The position numbers and the translations under genes were made by a program. Below, piece after piece: positions 32,160-42,235 of a stretch of 64,000 nucleotides of DNA; the first letter of the stretch is position 1; every line of letters begins with the position of its first letter. Source of the stretch: Agriotes lineatus. Taxonomy: Eukaryota > Arthropoda > Insecta > Coleoptera > Elateridae. The stretch covers positions 19,075,090-19,139,089 of the forward strand of contig OW679200.1 in NCBI GenBank assembly GCA_940337035.1, in the 5' to 3' direction. The notes under the pieces are model-generated. The model ran no database searches. It saw nothing but the letters and a program-made list of their open reading frames with translations, and was not told where the DNA came from.

Positions 32160-34160
32160 GTTTTTTTTTTTTTTTTTTTTTTTTAATTAAGTTACCCATT
32201 ACAAGGTCTCTTAATGTTATTACAATCTGATCACTTATGTAGATCAATGAGTAATTTTATTCTAACTTAATTGATTACGTTTGAAGATTCTTAAACTAAG
32301 GTCTTACTCACTAGTTTTGCCTTGTGTTCTAGTAACTTAACTACACTAATCATGGCATGTAGCACGAACCGCACGATACTCTGCTTTGCACTATCACTAT
32401 TTCACTAACTCATAAGGCTTCGTCCTCTTGAGTCTTCTTACTAGGTTTGTGTTGTCCAGGAGCTGGATAGCCTCAACGTTCACATGGTGAAGCAGCCTAT
32501 GTTCGTGGCTACTGGCAAATTTGGCGATGGTTTGATCAACAGTATCCATTTGAAGATCTCTATGGATGTCTCTGTTTCGGCAGTACCAGGGTGCATCAAC
32601 AATGTTCCTTAGTGCTTTGTTCTGAAAGCGCTGAATCACTTGGATGTTGCTCTTACTGGCACAACCCCAGAGTTGAATGCCATAAGTCCAAACAGGTTTC
32701 AATATTTGCTTATATAAAAGCAGTTTGTTATATGTTGACAATTTGGAGTTTTTTCCAAGTAGCCAGTACATTTTTTTCAGTTTGATACCAAGCTCTTCGC
32801 GTTTCTTTTTGACATGAACTCTCCAGCGGAGTCTAGCGTCTAAGGTCATTCCCAAATACTTAGCTGAGTTAGCATAGGGAATCTGGGTCTCGTTGCTTAT
32901 GATGGGAAGATGTTGCTTCCGTTTGTTAGTAAAGTCTACATGTACAGACTTATTTTCATTTAACTTGATACGCCAAGTTTTAGTCCAAGTGTTAATTCTA
33001 TCAATAGAGGTTTGTAATTTCTCAGCAGCCTCTACATGATCTTTTCCGACGGCAATAACTGCGGTATCATCAGCAAATGTTGCTATTGTTTCGTATTCAA
33101 GGCTTGGAATATCACTAGTATATAATAAGTAGAGTACCGGACCTAGCACGCTACCTTGTGGCACTCCTGCTTTGATTTCCTTTAGTTCAGAATAGACATC
33201 TTCTTGTTTGATTCTGAAATATCTTTCTGTTAGATAAGATTGTAAAAGTTGTGAATATTGTCGTGGTAGAAACAGGTTCAGTTTGTGAAACAAGCCTTCA
33301 TGCCACACTTTGTCGAAAGCCTGAGCAACATCGAGGAAGACGGTGGAACAGACTTTTCTTTCTTCTAAAGATTTTTCTATGACGTTTGTGATTCTATGAA
33401 CTTGATCGATGGTTGAGTGGCTTTCCCTGAATCCAAACTGGTGACAAGGAATCAGATTCTTTTCCTCTACTATGGGTTTTAGTCTCTTAAGCAGTATTTT
33501 TTCATATAATTTTGAAATCACTGGCAGCAATGATATAGGCCTATATGATGCTACTTCTTGAGGAGGTTTCCCCGGTTTAGGGATCATGATGATCTCTGCG
33601 ACTTTCCACATCCTAGGAACATACTTCAATCTGAAGGATGCATTAATAAGATTGGAAAGTTTTACTATGGCTTTTCTTGGGAGTTGTTTTAGAACTTCAC
33701 CAGTGATTAGGTCAAAGCCAGGGGCCTTTTTTGGGTTGATGTTTCTTTTAATTTCATCTGATACCTCTTTTGGCGAAGTAGTTCTAATGACGGCATCTTG
33801 TTGCTCTGGTTCAGTCCAGTCTTGAGGGTCTTCTCCATCATTTGGCTGGAAAATGCTCTCTAGATGTTCTGCAAACCTATGCGCTTTTTGGGTATTGTTT
33901 CGGGCCCAGCTTCCGTCTGTATTTCGGATTGGTGGATTATGTAGTACTGGTCTTTTTAGTCGCTTGGTTGCCCTCCAAAGTGAGTAATCCGTTTTACTGT
34001 CATTAGTTAATTCGCTCAAGTAGTCTCCAATCGACTCGTTCTTGATACGCTGAATTTCGCGCTTTAATTGCTGAGTAGCGTTGTTCAAAATTGTTTTATC
34101 ACTTGGTGCTCTGGTCTTTTGCCATTTTCGTCTCAGCTTTCTCTTATCTCGTTTCAACTA
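32160..34160 (-). mobile_element. 5'-truncated jockey-type LINE with A-tail
   Basis: A T-run of 24 at 32160-32183 is the poly(A) tail of a minus-strand element whose coding part ends at 32397. The 5' border falls near 34160, where the reverse transcriptase frame begins after a stop. The upstream part of ORF2 (endonuclease) and ORF1 are absent, as usual for incomplete reverse transcription. I could not identify a convincing target duplication. Confidence 0.8.
32397..34157 (-). CDS. Jockey-type reverse transcriptase, uninterrupted 586 codons
   Basis: RNA-directed DNA polymerase of a non-LTR retrotransposon. Seen in order: KKAPGFDLITGEVLKQLP (about 143-160), IPKPGKPP and SYRPISLLPVISKLYEKIL (about 192-222), FGFRESHST (241-249), FLDVAQAFDKVWH (RT motif A, 274-286), GVPQGSVLGPVLYLLYTSDI (motif B, 331-350), FADDTAVIA (motif C, 361-369) and KYLGMTLDARLRW. 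The C-terminal TYGIQLWGCA region is typical of jockey-clade elements. There is no stop or frameshift in the retained part, so this is a young insertion. The endonuclease is missing, so the copy cannot move by itself. Confidence 0.9.
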   Translation of the reverse strand: MKRDKRKLRRKWQKTRAPSDKTILNNATQQLKREIQRIKNESIGDYLSELTNDSKTDYSLWRATKRLKRPVLHNPPIRNTDGSWARNNTQKAHRFAEHLESIFQPNDGEDPQDWTEPEQQDAVIRTTSPKEVSDEIKRNINPKKAPGFDLITGEVLKQLPRKAIVKLSNLINASFRLKYVPRMWKVAEIIMIPKPGKPPQEVASYRPISLLPVISKLYEKILLKRLKPIVEEKNLIPCHQFGFRESHSTIDQVHRITNVIEKSLEERKVCSTVFLDVAQAFDKVWHEGLFHKLNLFLPRQYSQLLQSYLTERYFRIKQEDVYSELKEIKAGVPQGSVLGPVLYLLYTSDIPSLEYETIATFADDTAVIAVGKDHVEAAEKLQTSIDRINTWTKTWRIKLNENKSVHVDFTNKRKQHLPIISNETQIPYANSAKYLGMTLDARLRWRVHVKKKREELGIKLKKMYWLLGKNSKLSTYNKLLLYKQILKPVWTYGIQLWGCASKSNIQVIQRFQNKALRNIVDAPWYCRNRDIHRDLQMDTVDQTIAKFASSHEHRLLHHVNVEAIQLLDNTNLVRRLKRTKPYELVK

Positions 34161-34212
34161 CTATTTAGTCGTGTACTACTCATGTAATTATTGTCCTTTC
34201 CTAACTAAAGTA

Positions 34213-34351
34213 TGATCAAAAATTATTAATATGCAACTACGTTTATGCTCAAATGTCGAACTTGACTTTTGATTTTGACGTAACCTATAGTAGCATTCAT
34301 AAATTAGGAACTATTCCATAGCCATACTAGATGAAAATAATTTTTGATCAC
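34213..34351. mobile_element. Small TIR element
   Basis: TGATCAAAAATTATT at 34213-34227 is the exact complement of AATAATTTTTGATCA at 34337-34351. The interior carries ATTCATAAATTAGGAACTAT and TCCATAGCCAT, which form the arm of a different palindrome at 61547-61671. This element has therefore captured half of another family, or shares ancestry with it. Confidence 0.6.
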
Positions 34352-34364
34352 ACTATATTTAGGG

Positions 34365-34720
34365 TATGGCAGTTGGGAAAGCGCTAGGCTTGCCTTAAGC
34401 AAGTCCCCAGTTCCTCAATCTTGGAATGGCGAATGGAATCGGTCTTGGTGAGACCATTCACAGTTGGGCACCAAATGAACTGTGCTCTACTCAGAACCAC
34501 AGTCCTAAGAGATAGAGTAACAAGGTCAACACATCACTAAGACACACACCACACACACAGTGGTTGTTACGCATGCACGAAAAGCGCACTTCAGCATTGT
34601 AACCCAAAACCGGGAAAAGTTGATCGTTGCACCACCAAACGCACGCGTATAAAGCTCCAGCCTCTACCCTTCAAGGTAAAATGAGGTTACCGACAATACA
34701 TACATACATAGTTTATTTAG
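34365..34720 (+). mobile_element. Possible decayed tRNA-derived SINE
   Basis: TATGGCAGTTGGGAAAGCGC resembles an A box, and CCCCAGTTCCTCAATC, about 40 bp later, is a poor B box. The sequence ends with short ACAT units at about 34698-34712, like a SINE tail. No target duplication was found. Confidence 0.35.
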
Positions 34721-34748
34721 GTAACATGTTTTTTAGTATAAGACGATA

Positions 34749-35632
34749 ACGGGTGTTTCGAAAAGAACGCAATTTTTAAATTTCGCACCATTTTTTTTCT
34801 GTAAAAGTTACAATCCTAAAAATTTGACATCTGTCATCTTTTATTGTTGCGATTTTTAGTTATGGAGCGCTCCATGAAAGAACAACGCCTTATCATCGTG
34901 AAAACCGGTTACCAACATGGGGAAAGTTACGTTGAAACCGTTCGTAAAGTTCGTGGAATTTTCAGTCGCGAAAGTGCGCCAAATCTGTCCACTTTTCAAA
35001 GATTGATTAATAAATTGGTGAAAATTGGATCAATTATAGACAGTAAATCGCTTGTACATTGTCGTTCCAGTCGGTCTCTAGAAAACGTTGCAACTGTGAA
35101 TGTGAGTGTTGCTGAAAATCTGCGAACGTCACCACACGTGATAACGGAGTTCTTGTGACCTCAAGTGGAAGGTAATGACCTGGACGACATGTGGTTTCAG
35201 CAAGACCGCGCAACTTGCCACAGTGCGCGTGAAATAATTGATTTATTTGGAAAACGATTTTTGGACCCCATTGTCTTCGAAAACGCCAACGGGAGTTGGC
35301 CACCGAGATCGTGCGATTTAAGGCTGTGCGATTTCTTTCTTGGGGTTTTTTTTGAAATATCAAGTCTATGCGAATAACCCCCGAACAATTCCCGAGCTTA
35401 ATGCCGATATCCAACGCGTAATTAGTGAGATAGAGCCACAACTCTAAGAAAACGTCATCAAAAGAGCAAGGGTCTGCGTCCAAAGTCGCGACGGCCATTT
35501 GAAGGATATATTTTATTCCATATTTAATCGGAACATGTCTACTTTAAAATTCAATAAAAATGTCAGCAATTCCTCAAAAAAACTTGCGTTTTATTTTAAA
35601 ATTAAAAACTCCGTTATTTTTGAAACACCCTT
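34749..35632 (+). mobile_element. Internally deleted mariner element, TA target
   Basis: ACGGGTGTTTCGAAAAGAAC at the left and GTTATTTTTGAAACACCCTT at the right are inverted with few mismatches. TA lies on both sides (34747-34748 and 35633-35634). The 884-bp element holds the two ends of a mariner-type transposase frame with the middle missing. Full-length relatives are about 1.3 kb. Confidence 0.85.
34862..35530 (+). pseudogene. Mariner-type transposase, catalytic middle deleted
   Basis: The N-terminal part (MERSMKEQRLIIVKTGYQHG, then ESYVETVRKVRG) is a helix-turn-helix region and runs to a stop at 35155-35157. The C-terminal part starts QVEGNDLDDMWFQQDRATCH and SAREIIDLF, includes WPPRSCDL, and ends RVCVQSRDGHLKDI in shifted frames. 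The segment with the first catalytic Asp is gone, and at least one frameshift follows near 35350. It is inactive. The family is a mariner type common in insects. Confidence 0.85.
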
Positions 35633-35639
35633 TAGTTAT

Positions 35640-37369
35640 TTTGAATAAATGTATTGCTGATGTTCGATACCAACCGTTGTTTTCCTTCTTGGTGTTTTTT
35701 GTCTTCATAGCTTATCGTACGTCGCATCTCTACTATTCCGTATGGTTTAACAGAGTATGTCCTGTCATAGTTGGAACTAGAGTCCAAAATTTAGAGGTGC
35801 TGAAGCCCCATAACAATTATAGCTACTTCGTTCTGCTCAGAGAAGTGGCATCTATTTCAGATCCTAGGAATTTAAAAACTTTGTAAACAAATTACTTGTA
35901 GGTTCATGTGTAATTTGTATAAAACAATAAAAAATTGTCAAAATTAACCTCTTGAAAATGTCCAGTGCAAAGCTGTATGTATAGAAGTTTATCGCTACTG
36001 AGCAAGGCTAAGTACAAACTTGAATCGCAAGATCTAACATAAAGATATGAGTTGAAGTTAGTACCTAGATTTATTCTTCTCCTTCTTCTTTCTCTTATTA
36101 TAGACTGTGAGCCTGTTAATATTGCACAAAGTGCAGAGTGCAGTTCCATGAGCCCTCTTCGGCCTCGGTCCGGATAGTTGGCTAGCTTAATCCGTTGCAT
36201 TTAAGAAAAATACCTTTAAACAGGGGTGACTGTCACCAAAGGTGTTGGTATTGTGGCCGGAGAGCTTAAGATGAAACCAATCTCCACGTGTGAGGTTTGA
36301 ACTCACTACCTGCCGATTACCAACTCTCCAAACTTATATCCCATGTGCTCCAAAAGAAATTAGATAAAGGTTGGCCATGAAAAATGAAAGTACTTTCAAC
36401 ACCAAGCTTTATAATTCACTAACTATTATCACTGTTGTCGGCTTAAGTTTAGATTGAAAATTCAATTAAACTACAGTTATTGCCAAATTGTATGTAATAT
36501 ATTTTTGAACATGCGCTATATGATTATGTAACGCTACCTGGTTATACTTATTTTTGTGTAAATTTATCTGTAGCATTAATTAATTTGTGCCCTTAATAAT
36601 GGTAGCTTCTGTTTGGGCCAGGGTTCGGTTTGCTTACACTTTGACTGATTCAAAGAACACATAATGGAAGATACATTTATTCCCTACTATATACTTATCA
36701 TAAAATAAAATAAATTGTTTGCTAAATTATATACAAGTTATATTGTATTTGACTTTGATCCTGCGGCTGCTCCCTGGATAGGTAGGCTACCTAGCTTGCA
36801 TTGGTGTATGACAGCGATTTTCACAATGCTCGGTTGTTGGACAAGACAGTGCCTTCGAGACAATGTTGGCAGAACTGTAACACCAAAACAAATTAAAAAT
36901 AACTTAAATGACAGCTAGTGCCGGTATAAATAAACGGGAGATTCTAGTTTATTTCGATTATAAAGGGGCTTGATTGAAACTATGAATTGATTACTTTATG
37001 CAAGGATCTGTGCACGTGGGTGATATTGTGATAACTTGGCTGAATTTGACCTCGTACTCGGGTTAAATTCCAGACAGCTGTTATCTGGCTTTCAACGCGT
37101 GGCAAGGTTATTTTACCACTTGGACAAAATGTATTTTTAACAGGGTAAGTACGTCGTTTTACTTTAGGGGAACAGCCTGTTTCATCGAGAAATACGTGCT
37201 GGGCTTTAAAATCCAAAGATATACACTCAGGAAGTTTTAGCGAGTATCGTACCCAACTGTACGTACATTTAACTAAGCTTTTGTTACGAGCCTTATTGCT
37301 TTACGTGAATATGACTTTTCGCATTTCCCTATTCGAGTGTGTTTGATATTTAAACTGATTTCTTTCACG
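35640..37369. other. No intact gene; possible SINE piece near 36190-36345
   Basis: Mostly AT-rich. Near 36275-36310 the complement reads TGAGTTCAAACCTCAC, a B-box-like word, after a GC-rich stretch, which may be a SINE head on the minus strand. A minus-strand frame at 36980-37216 containing VFLDETGC is reminiscent of IS630-type transposases, but it is too short to call. Confidence 0.3.
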
Positions 37370-38060
37370 TACAATAATTTCAATTAACGAATGCCGCCGT
37401 CCAGCGATACGTTAATTAAATTTTAGGAGCCTCTAAGGGCCGCCGAGCCGGTAAATGAATCCAATTAACTTATTACGATAGCCATTCATAAATTAATTGC
37501 ATACAATCGGCTGGACGGGGCCTAGAGAAATTTGAATGCAGTTTAATGCGACTCTAGATATAAACTGATTCAAATTTGAATTTTGAACGGATCTTTGTAT
37601 CCAAACGGTCAGGTGGGGCTTCGAGAAATTTGAATGCAGTTTAATCCGACTACAGATATAAACTGATTCAAATTTGAATTTTAAACGGATACCGAGGAAG
37701 ATAGTTCGAGTTTATCTCGAAATTCTCTGGTATGTTTCTCGTGCTCCGGAAGGCGACCAAGCGGGGCCTCCGCCGGCCAAGGCCTACGGGAAGCGGGTCA
37801 GACGGTCGAGGTGGTTTCTGGAAAAATCTCCTGGAGTTGGTGGCACGATTGCATTTTATAGGTTGCAGTCGGCTCCTCGGGCGTCGCCGCGCGCTTAGGT
37901 TAAGGGATGCGTATTGGACGAACTGTCCTACTATCGGCGCAGACCTACGGACTCGCTGCTACCGGCGCCTTGAGATTCTCCTACTGTTGCAAGTGATTGT
38001 TGCAAATGCGAAAATAAGGCGCTTTTAATTTGTAATTAAATTTGGTAGCGCTTAATCTAG
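37370..38060. promoter_or_regulatory. Unique G+C-richer block, candidate regulatory DNA
   Basis: This stretch has higher G+C than its surroundings, no stops-versus-coding pattern of a protein, and no transposon ends. It contains homeodomain-type words (TTAATTAA at 37413, GTAATTAAATT near 38030), a POU-like TTGCAAATGCG near 38000, and a tandem 98-bp duplication (37526-37691). Calling it regulatory is an inference. It could also be a non-coding exon. Cross-species alignment would decide. Confidence 0.3.
37526..37691. repeat. Tandem duplication, period about 98 bp
   Basis: GAGAAATTTGAATGCAGTTT, then GACT..AGATATAAACTGATTC, then AAATTTGAATTTT.AACGGAT occurs at 37526-37592 and again at 37624-37690 with about four differences. 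Both copies are preceded by a GGGGC-containing segment. A palindromic word, TTCAAATTTGAA, is present in each unit. Confidence 0.8.
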
Positions 38061-38139
38061 AGCGAAACATTACAATTATATGCATAAACATGTTTCGGTC
38101 TTAAATAACTACTTTCGAAGCCTTATTCTGGTCCAATCA

Positions 38140-38365
38140 AAGTCTTGAGGACATTTTTAGCATAGTGTTGCATTAGATATCGACTATTTTCAAATGAAGA
38201 ATTTAATTTGGTCAACGCATGTCTATCGCTTCGAGTATCCAGCTTCTTGAGTAGAAATGAGATGAGACGGTGCAAACTCTTTATTGATACTTCGGCACAC
38301 TAAGATGGCATGGAGCAGTTTTTGCTTTCGCAATTTGTTGAACCGGTGCTTTCTGCTTTTTTCAT
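38140..38365 (-). pseudogene. Inverted Penelope-like 5' fragment (tentative)
   Basis: On the complement, KHRFNKLRKQKLLHAILVCR and the following residues resemble the N-terminal region of Penelope-like elements, which is rich in K..F..L....... and ends near a conserved P..L motif. It lies head-to-head with the plus-strand Penelope frame that opens at 38368. Inverted partial copies of this kind are common in Penelope insertions. The match is weak. Confidence 0.35.
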
Positions 38366-38367
38366 AG

Positions 38368-40278
38368 TATGTTATACCTAAACATGGCCGTGCCTTATGT
38401 ACGACGTTTGAAATAGGTTTAAAATCGAGTCGCCGATTTATCAATACCGTTAGCAGCGCATATGATGAATCTTTGGCACTCAAGAATCTTCGTCAGAACA
38501 ACAACATCATTATTCTTCCTGCAGACAAAGGAAATGTCACCGTTATCATGAACAACGATGACTACCACTCTAAAATGATTTCTTTACTGCAGGACAGTGC
38601 TTACAAATGTATCTCCACAGATCCAACAACGTATTTGGAGAAGACCACCAAGTCGAAGATAAAGGAAAGTAACATCGAAACTGAAGTGCAAAATCAACTT
38701 ATACCTAGAGATAAGTCGTCTAAATGTCCCAAGATATACGGTCTCCCAAAAATTCATAAGGATGGAACACCGCTTAGGCCTATCGTTAGTTCCATAGGAT
38801 CACCTATCCAACGACTTGCAGCGTTCGTAGCTAAACATCTGCAGCCGCATGTGGCAGATGCGGCTTCATACGTTATGAATTCTACCCACTTCATCGAGAT
38901 GCTGCAAAAGGAGAAAATTACAAAGACCGATATCCTCGTGAGCTTTGACGTCGTCTCTCTGTTTACTAAAGTGCCAGTTGCCGAAGCTCTAAAAGTCATT
39001 AAACAGAAGTATGATTCACCTCAACACATCATCAAACTTGCCGATCATTGTCTCCAGAATACATATTTCATCTATAATGGTCAACGCTACAAGCAAGTAG
39101 AAGGAGCGCCGATGGGTTCACCTTTGTCTCCCGTCATTGCGAATCTCTTCATGGAGGACTTCGAATCGAAAGCACTGGACAGCACCATTTACAAACCGAA
39201 ACTTTGGCTTCGGTATGTCGATGATGTCTTTGCCATATGGGGTCACGGTAAGAATCGACTTGCTGATTTCCTTACCCATTTCAATAGCATCCATAATAAG
39301 ATCCAGTTTACGATGGAATTGGAGAAGAACAACCACCTTCCATTCCTAGACGTTCTCATCACCAAGAAGAATAGAAAATTGGGGCACACGGTTTATAGGA
39401 AGACCACGCACACCAATCTCTACCTAAATGCTAATTCACACCACCACCCTGCTCAACTACAATCAGTCCTGACAACACTGGTTTGTAGATCAAGAAGGAT
39501 AGCCGACAAGGAGAATACAAGACAAGAATTAGCAACCCTTGCTCGAGTATTCGAACAAAATGGTTATGGCAGAGCAGCGATTAGGAAAGCGTTCCGACCA
39601 CCGAAGACCAAAACGCAAGACGCAGAAGAGGAGAGACCTTGTGGCACGGCGTACCTGCCTTACATCCGAGGCACGACAGAGAAAATCGGAAGAATCCTTA
39701 GAAAATGTAACATCAGGACAACCTTTACCACGGATAGAATAATCCAGTCCATACTGAGGAATCCTAAAGACTACATCCCTTTGGAAAACCAAGGAGTCTA
39801 CGAGATACCGTGTCGGGATTGCGATAGCAGCTACATAGGCCACACCAACCGGAGAATAAAAGCACGCAAGGAGGAACATCAGAATTATGTTAAGAAGATG
39901 GAACACACTTCATCGCCAGTGCATCATATATGGGATACTTCGCACAAGATTGATTTCGACAACACTAAGAGCATTGCCAGCGTCGAACACAAAGACGCAT
40001 GCATCATACGAGAAGCCATCGAAATCGTGAAACGTCCGAATTGTATGAACACCCGCGACGAAACAAGCCGATTACCTGCATCGTGGTTACCAACGTTACT
40101 ACAAGCAACGGCCGGCCATTCTCTACGAACACCAGGCATCCGTTCTAGCAGTACAGCTCCCTCGATGCTAGTTGCCACAGTAATTGATAAACAACCTATT
40201 CAGTCAGCTGTACATCAAGTTGACAGTCCGTCGTGTTGCCGCATCACTAGAAGCCAAACCAGGACTACAAGGACTTGA
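38368..40278 (+). CDS. Penelope-like element RT plus GIY-YIG endonuclease
   Basis: The frame opens after a stop at 38365-38367; there is no convincing ATG, so the N-terminus is truncated. From 38473 it reads ALKNLRQNNNIIILPADKGN. GLPKIHKDGTPLRPIVSSIG (about residue 90) and LVSFDVVSLFTKVP (motif A) follow, then GAPMGSPLSPVIANLFME (motif B), LRYVDDVFAIW (motif C, YVDD) and LPFLDVLI. The C-terminal part from about residue 440 is a GIY-YIG nuclease: GVYEIPCRDCDSSYIGHTNR, then R...RKEEH, with the CC-type spacing typical of EN(+) Penelope elements. It is uninterrupted for 637 codons. The element reverse-transcribes and integrates through the two domains. This copy may lack an intact 5' pseudo-LTR. 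Confidence 0.9.
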   Translation, partial: YVIPKHGRALCTTFEIGLKSSRRFINTVSSAYDESLALKNLRQNNNIIILPADKGNVTVIMNNDDYHSKMISLLQDSAYKCISTDPTTYLEKTTKSKIKESNIETEVQNQLIPRDKSSKCPKIYGLPKIHKDGTPLRPIVSSIGSPIQRLAAFVAKHLQPHVADAASYVMNSTHFIEMLQKEKITKTDILVSFDVVSLFTKVPVAEALKVIKQKYDSPQHIIKLADHCLQNTYFIYNGQRYKQVEGAPMGSPLSPVIANLFMEDFESKALDSTIYKPKLWLRYVDDVFAIWGHGKNRLADFLTHFNSIHNKIQFTMELEKNNHLPFLDVLITKKNRKLGHTVYRKTTHTNLYLNANSHHHPAQLQSVLTTLVCRSRRIADKENTRQELATLARVFEQNGYGRAAIRKAFRPPKTKTQDAEEERPCGTAYLPYIRGTTEKIGRILRKCNIRTTFTTDRIIQSILRNPKDYIPLENQGVYEIPCRDCDSSYIGHTNRRIKARKEEHQNYVKKMEHTSSPVHHIWDTSHKIDFDNTKSIASVEHKDACIIREAIEIVKRPNCMNTRDETSRLPASWLPTLLQATAGHSLRTPGIRSSSTAPSMLVATVIDKQPIQSAVHQVDSPSCCRITRSQTRTTRT

Positions 40279-40310
40279 AAATGACGAATGTGATTTCGTC
40301 GAAACGTCGT
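40275..40310 (+). ncRNA. Degenerate hammerhead-like motif of Penelope
   Basis: Immediately at the stop codon, TTGAAAATGA is followed by a stem GACGAA (40283-40288) / TTCGTC (40295-40300) and then GAAAC (40301-40305). Hammerhead ribozymes are known in Penelope-like elements and have CUGANGA, stem II and GAAA. Here stem II and GAAAC fit, but the first box differs at two positions, so the ribozyme is probably inactive. Folding with flanking stems I and III was not done. Confidence 0.4.
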
Positions 40311-40402
40311 CCAACCCCAAACGCCATTCAAGATGTTCTTCAACGAGTTGAAGAAATCTTCAAATTTATTAAGCGGTATGACACCCTGAAACGTTTACCT
40401 TT

Positions 40403-40424
40403 AATATATATATATATATATATA
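40403..40424. repeat. (TA)n microsatellite after Penelope
   Basis: About ten TA units lie 125 bp downstream of the Penelope stop, probably near the 3' end of the element, where simple repeats are frequent. Confidence 0.8.
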
Positions 40425-41724
40425 CCTGGTTTCCCACATACGACGATTTTCTAGTGTATGTAACCGGTCTAACGGCGAGTTTTCGGACTTGCGACGACGT
40501 CGTCGGAAGTCTTACACATGTAAGGGTACGTACAACGACTCGATGAACGCGCCCACTACCGGCATGCGCCAACGCCGTTTCTTAAGAACTACGTGGTCGA
40601 TTTTTGTGCGAAGTTAGCCTCGGTTGCCTATACTACAGCTCCGAAAATATCAAAATTCGTTGAAGGTTGCCTATACTCAAGCTGGGAAAATTTCAAAATT
40701 CGTTGAGGGTTGCCTATTACCTGTTATTTATATGGTGAATTTCGCTCGCTCTGGCTGCAACATAATCTGTTTTGTGAAGATAATCTCGTAGCAAGACGTC
40801 ATCGGCGCAGTCAGCCGAATTCGCTATTAATAAAAACGTTTTAAGAATTAATTACAAGTTCTGTCCTCTGATGTCTTTAATATTTAACCATTTTATTACC
40901 TTAAACATTACATTTATTTGTATTTACCGAGGTCGTAGTGGCATTATTTCAGTAGAATAGAATTTTTAAACAAATAGGAAAGGTTTGTGCGGTTATGGGA
41001 TCACCTATTACCTTCTAATAATCTCTTTATTTGGTTTTTAGGTGTTCTAAAAATTATTGTAAACTACTTGATCTGGAAGTTGGGAATATTTATTATTAAA
41101 GATAATCTTCAAAATACTCGATTACTTGTTCTAAACATTATTAAAATGCTTTTCGTTGTATTTCAGGTTCGTACAGTAGAAAATTAATTATACAGCAGAT
41201 AAACTATATTCAAAGTAGTGTAAAAGCCAAATCCAGGGATGAAAATATTACGAACTACATTAACGAAAGTATACAGTGTGTTTGTAGATCGCTAGACAGC
41301 TCGTAACTTTGTTAATAATAGAGATATCGAAAAGAACTTTCTTCTGTTTTAAATGCCAGTATACAACCTAAAAATTGACGTTAACCAATTTAAGCCATAG
41401 CCTCCTATTTTTACGTGGTGATACACAACTTTGGTTTTTTAAATGGAATACCCTGTATATTTTTAGATATTTGAAATCAGCACTAAAAGTGCTTTATAAT
41501 AGCATTCTTAAATTTAAATTTAGGAACTTATTATTTTTCAAAATAAAAAAAAAAATTTTAGTCAAAGTAGGCCATGAATTACGCAAAATCAATAGCAATC
41601 CAACAAGAAATGCAACACAAACTCCAATTGACTCTAAAAATTCCTCATGACCGAATTATAGCACCAAACGTACTAAAACAATTGATAACTATGTTTTTTA
41701 AATGGAACAATATGAGTTGTTAAA
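40425..41724. other. No gene; short tandem and a TACAGGGT-type end
   Basis: A 56-bp unit with GGTTGCCTATACT and AAAATTCGTTGA is repeated twice at about 40617-40715. AATACCCTGTATATTTTT at about 41445-41460 is the same terminus that ends several foldbacks in this window, here without a visible partner. No coding exon is recognised. Confidence 0.4.
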
Positions 41725-41935
41725 GCAAAGAGCGTTGTATGACCGATTATATGTAATTTAGCAAAGAGCGTTGTATGACCGATAATATGTAATTTAGCAA
41801 AGAGCGTCATATGTGCCATTGCCTATATAGCACAAAGACGTGCTGCGCAGCAAAACAAAGATCGTTGTATGACCTATAATATGTAATTTTGCCTTCCTAA
41901 GAGCGTCATATGTGCTGTAGTACATATTCAATATA
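41725..41935. repeat. 36-bp tandem repeats, partly degenerate
   Basis: GCAAAGAGCGTTGTATGACC begins at 41725 and 41761. A variant with GTCATATGT begins at 41797, and a more diverged copy is near 41855. The palindromic word GTGCTGCGCAGC occurs at 41840 and again at about 41970. This is direct tandem duplication without spacers, so it is not a CRISPR array. Confidence 0.7.
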
Positions 41936-42235
41936 TCTATAATAGGCCATGCGGCGAACCGATTCGTGCTGCGCAGCAAAAAAAGTAGTCGAGACAATGA
42001 TTACGTTATTAGCTGACCCGGCAAACGCTGTTCTGCCCAAAAATAATATTGGTCTGTGACCGCCACTATAGAGTTTTAATTTTATGTTATGTCTACCGTC
42101 TTTGACTTAAAAATAAATGCCATTTTCGCAATCAACGTCCCAAAAAACATCGATAACGACACCCATAACGATTTTTAGGCTTATTTACCCCATTGCATCC
42201 TCTAAGAGGTTGCTTTTCAGAAAATCACGAAATAC

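Noticed and set aside
36980..37216. Minus-strand frame with VFLDETGC, like an IS630-type transposase
   Set aside because: Only one short word matches. No other conserved block, TIR or neighbouring frame supports it.
37674..38028. Arg-rich plus-strand frames of 74 and 98 codons
   Set aside because: They overlap in different frames in a G+C-rich stretch without splice sites or domains, better explained by composition.
41725..41935. Regular short repeats that could suggest a CRISPR-like array
   Set aside because: Units are directly adjacent without unique spacers and drift in sequence; the organism is an animal.
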